Assembly: GCA_019241735.1 (NCBI GenBank)
Contig: JAFAWN010000335.1
Span: forward strand, 1 to 6,092
Length of the DNA stretch: 6,092 bases
Reading direction: 5' to 3'
DNA from: Terriglobales bacterium
Lineage (GTDB): Bacteria; Acidobacteriota; Terriglobia; Terriglobales; Acidobacteriaceae
Shown: positions 4,047 to 6,092 of the stretch, in pieces
Position numbering within the stretch: position 1 is the stretch's first letter
How the letters are laid out: every line of letters begins with the position of its first letter
Position numbers and translations under genes: made by a program
Notes under the pieces: generated by a model
Told to the model about the DNA's origin: nothing
Seen by the model: only the letters and a program-made list of their open reading frames with translations
The model's database searches: none

Positions 4047-5663
4047 TTGAGTCCACAGCTTTCCACCACGAGCCAGCCAATTCTGGATGAGCAATCCTTC
4101 CAGCAGCTGCTCTCTGCCGCTTATGTCCTCCAGCAGCACAATGAGCGCTTGCTGGCGCGGGAACCGAAAGCCGATCCGACCCAGACTTTATCTGAAATTG
4201 TAGAGACCCAAAGACGCATTCACAGCCAGCAGATGGACTTTCAGGCGAGTGCCGCCTTCATTGCTGAGCGCGCGCAGAAGATCGCAAATGCAGATGGCGC
4301 GGCTGTGGGGCTGCTCGACGGCGGACAGCTCATCTACGCCGGCGCCTCGGGCATGGCTTTCGGGGAAACGGGAGCCAGAGTGCCACTGGATTCCTCGCTT
4401 TCGGCAGATTGCCTCCGTACCGGCCAGAGCCTTCGCTCACCGCAGGTGGAAGGGGATCCGCGGTTGCGATACTCGCTTTGCCAGGAACGCGGGGTGAAGG
4501 CGCTGCTTGCCGTGCCGGTACATTACGAGGGGCGCGTAGCCGGGGTTATCGAACTGCGTTTCGCCAAGGCCAACGTTTTTCAGGAACAGCACGTCCGCAC
4601 CTGCCAGCTCATGGCGGGACTGGTGACCGAGGCGCTGGCCCGCGCCACCGAATCGGACCGCAAGCAGACAGTTGCCGCCGAGCGCGCGAGCATGCTCCAG
4701 GCTCTCGAGAAAATCAAGCCGCAGCTGGAGCGCCTTAATGTGGTTGCGCCTCCGGGCGCGATGACGACAGGTGCCGCTGCCGAGGCCCTGGTGGACCCTG
4801 CCGCTGGTAGCGCCGAATCCGGAGCCGCAAATCAGGAGCAAGCAGCACTTAGCCTCGACGTATGCCGCGGATGCAAGCGTCCATTGCGGGCGCAGGAACT
4901 TTTCTGCGGTTCTTGTGGGCTTGCCCGCCCCGGTCAAGAGCCATCCGCGGGAGAGCTACAGAGTAAATGGGCGTCGCTATGGTACATGCAGCAGGCTTCG
5001 GACACCCGGGAACAGCCGGCAGATCTGGCAGCCGCAAGTACCGAACTGGACGCCGGTCCGGCATCGAGTGATAGCACCGCAATGCTTGAGGACATCGTGG
5101 CCAGCCAAGCCGCAACTTTTGACGATGCGGGCTTGGCGGCTTCCGAAACTGAAGTGCCCTCCATATCCGGTGTGCCGGCTGGCTCGTCGACGGCGCTGGG
5201 TTCAGTCCGCAACTTTCTGGCGAAATCTCGTGAGCTGCTCCATTCGCTGGGCAAAGATACTGAAGCCGGAAGGTGGCTGGCGCAGGTTTGGGATAGCTAT
5301 CGCGCCCATATCTACCTGGCGGTTGCGGGGATCACCATTTTGATCGCGCTATCTGGATGGGGCAACCCGGTGCAGAGCATTGCGCCAGGGGCAACGATGG
5401 CGAAAGCTGGGCAGAAGGGTGCTCCCGCGCCCAACCTCACCGTTTTTGAAGATTTGCTGGTGAATCTCGGTTTGGCCGAAGCTCCTCCCGCGCCGGTTTA
5501 TCTGGGAAACCCGAATGCCAAGGTATGGGTTGACCTGCACACCGCGCTTTACTATTGCCCGGGCTCGGAGCTCTATGGCAAAACTCCCGGCGGAAAATTC
5601 ACCAGCCAGCATGAGGCGCAACTGGACCAGTTTGAGCCCGCCTATCGCAAGAGTTGCGATTAA
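4047..5663 (+). CDS. GAF domain - zinc ribbon - transmembrane protein with C-terminal YYCPG/YGKT module
   Basis: 538 residues. Residues 14-62 are helical and Gln-rich, possibly coiled coil. Residues 65-202 form a GAF domain: a helix with FIAERAQKIANADGAAVGLL, the core PLDSSLSADCLRTGQSLRSP, and the closing strands ALLAVPVHYEGRVAGVIELR. GAF domains bind small ligands or cyclic nucleotides; the ligand here is unknown. Residues 273-290 are a zinc ribbon (C273-X2-C276, C287-X2-C290). An Ala/Ser-rich acidic linker with a more conserved-looking SKWASLWYMQQ (306-316) leads to one membrane helix at about 421-438. Flanking charges put the N-terminal part in the cytoplasm. The last 47 residues (492-538) form a compact module with YYCPG (C504), YGKT, an EA pair, a PA pair and C537; I recognise similar YHCPG...YGKT modules at the ends of exported bacterial proteins, of unknown role. 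No kinase, cyclase or HTH output is present. A TTG start is used. Confidence 0.9.
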   Translation: MSPQLSTTSQPILDEQSFQQLLSAAYVLQQHNERLLAREPKADPTQTLSEIVETQRRIHSQQMDFQASAAFIAERAQKIANADGAAVGLLDGGQLIYAGASGMAFGETGARVPLDSSLSADCLRTGQSLRSPQVEGDPRLRYSLCQERGVKALLAVPVHYEGRVAGVIELRFAKANVFQEQHVRTCQLMAGLVTEALARATESDRKQTVAAERASMLQALEKIKPQLERLNVVAPPGAMTTGAAAEALVDPAAGSAESGAANQEQAALSLDVCRGCKRPLRAQELFCGSCGLARPGQEPSAGELQSKWASLWYMQQASDTREQPADLAAASTELDAGPASSDSTAMLEDIVASQAATFDDAGLAASETEVPSISGVPAGSSTALGSVRNFLAKSRELLHSLGKDTEAGRWLAQVWDSYRAHIYLAVAGITILIALSGWGNPVQSIAPGATMAKAGQKGAPAPNLTVFEDLLVNLGLAEAPPAPVYLGNPNAKVWVDLHTALYYCPGSELYGKTPGGKFTSQHEAQLDQFEPAYRKSCD

Positions 5664-5680
5664 GCAGCTATTAAGCTGCT
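5663..5680 (+). terminator. Short hairpin at the end of the GAF gene
   Basis: AGCAGCT (5663-5669) and AGCTGCT (5674-5680) form a perfect seven-base stem around ATTA, beginning on the last base of the stop codon. There is no adjacent T-run; the nearest is TTTT about 20 bases later. It is at best a weak terminator or a 3'-end stabiliser. Confidence 0.3.
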
Positions 5681-6000
5681 GCTATCTAACTGGAGATCAA
5701 TTTTGTGATTTGGCCGCGGCGCCCGACGAAATCCTTCTACGCTAGCACCAACTCAATTTTCTAATGGGATGTTCAGCCGGGATTATCAGCCGGCAGTTAA
5801 GCAAGCGCCGGCCTCCATGTTTTCAAAGCTGGATCGAGGGTTCGAATTCACTCCGCCCCGCCATAGAGTCAGGGTTGGAGAGAAAACTCCTCCGTATCCC
5901 TGCAAAAATCGCAGAAATCGCCCGCAATTCCGATAGACTGTTCAGCACTCAGAGGCAGTTATTCCTCACTTTTCTCCGCTGGGCCGATTAGCAGTCCGAC
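5681..6000. other. Gene-free stretch with a degenerate tRNA-3'-end-like sequence
   Basis: About 320 bases without a convincing gene. The only frame (75 codons, 5764-5991 plus) has no ribosome binding site or domain. At 5836-5863 lies GAGGG, TTCGAATTC, CTCCGCCCCG and CCA, resembling a tRNA T-arm, acceptor strand and CCA end. No matching 5' acceptor strand (GGGGCGG) lies in the 110 bases upstream, so it is not a tRNA gene. A small direct repeat, TCAGCCGG, occurs twice near 5773 and 5787. Confidence 0.5.
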
Positions 6001-6092
6001 TTAGGAGGTGCGCAGAGGCGAATGCCTGGCGATCACAAACCGAACCTCCTGCGAATCCAACTTGACTTTCTTGAGGCCAGCGATAGCCGAGA
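6001..6092 (-). CDS. Probable C-terminal end of a gene cut by the right edge
   Basis: On the minus strand a frame is open from the window edge to a TAA at 6003-6001 and gives 29 residues, SAIAGLKKVKLDSQEVRFVI then ARHSPLRTS. The alternating hydrophobic and polar residues look like a beta strand, and most third codon positions (21 of 29) are G or C, as expected for a coding frame in this window. No family can be named from so little. The competing reading is a plus-strand gene starting at ATG 6022, with AGGAGGT at 6003-6009, which also stays open to the edge. Its third positions are only half G or C and the ribosome-site spacing is long, so I prefer the minus strand, without much certainty. 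Confidence 0.4.
   Translation of the reverse strand, partial: SAIAGLKKVKLDSQEVRFVIARHSPLRTS

Noticed and set aside
4437..4937. 166-codon minus-strand frame inside the GAF gene
   Set aside because: Antisense shadow of the GAF and zinc-ribbon coding region, which is clear on the plus strand.
5764..5991. 75-codon plus-strand frame after the GAF gene
   Set aside because: No ribosome binding site and no domain; it overlaps the tRNA-like relic.

Overview
The window comes from a moderately GC-rich bacterial chromosome. Its mix of small conserved-hypothetical proteins, a tandem PilZ protein, LuxR-type HTH-only proteins, a GAF/zinc-ribbon membrane protein and a CXXCH haem protein, spaced by long gene-free gaps, resembles soil Acidobacteriota (Terriglobia-like). 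That assignment rests on protein style only, because no rRNA or marker gene is present. I see no insertion sequence, CRISPR array, integrase or intact tRNA.

Left part (1-1961), all on the minus strand: a secreted c-type cytochrome cut by the left edge (start at 618, haem motif CASCH, later WDGRE motif), with a good upstream promoter; a gene-free gap with a stem-loop; a two-helix membrane protein (947-1441) whose upstream DNA is a 15-bp tandem repeat that also forms a promoter-like sequence; and a 136-residue protein with a single CXXC motif (1536-1946). Upstream of the last gene are a dyad and three copies of a 14-15 bp repeat.

Middle (2225-3444): a plus-strand gene with two PilZ domains, both keeping the c-di-GMP-binding residues (2295-2957). 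It converges on a minus-strand pair of very small LuxR/GerE-type DNA-binding proteins. The first (3202-3444) is intact. The second (2952-3223) overlaps it and is split by a one-base frameshift inside its HTH; one added base restores a clean 90-residue reading frame. The PilZ gene and the second HTH gene share the palindrome TTATAA as their stop codons.

Right part (3445-6092): about 600 bases without a convincing gene, holding an 18-bp dyad that fits the CTG-N10-CAG lux-box pattern. Next comes a 538-residue protein starting at TTG (GAF domain, zinc ribbon, linker, one membrane helix, C-terminal YYCPG/YGKT module). It is followed by a small hairpin and a largely empty stretch with a degenerate tRNA-3'-end-like sequence. 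The right edge cuts a probable minus-strand gene end.

The central theme is signalling: c-di-GMP binding (PilZ), small-molecule or redox sensing (GAF, zinc ribbon) and small HTH regulators lie side by side, but nothing in the sequence proves they act in one pathway. The most unusual items are the coupled HTH pair with its frameshift and the GAF-to-periplasm chimera.
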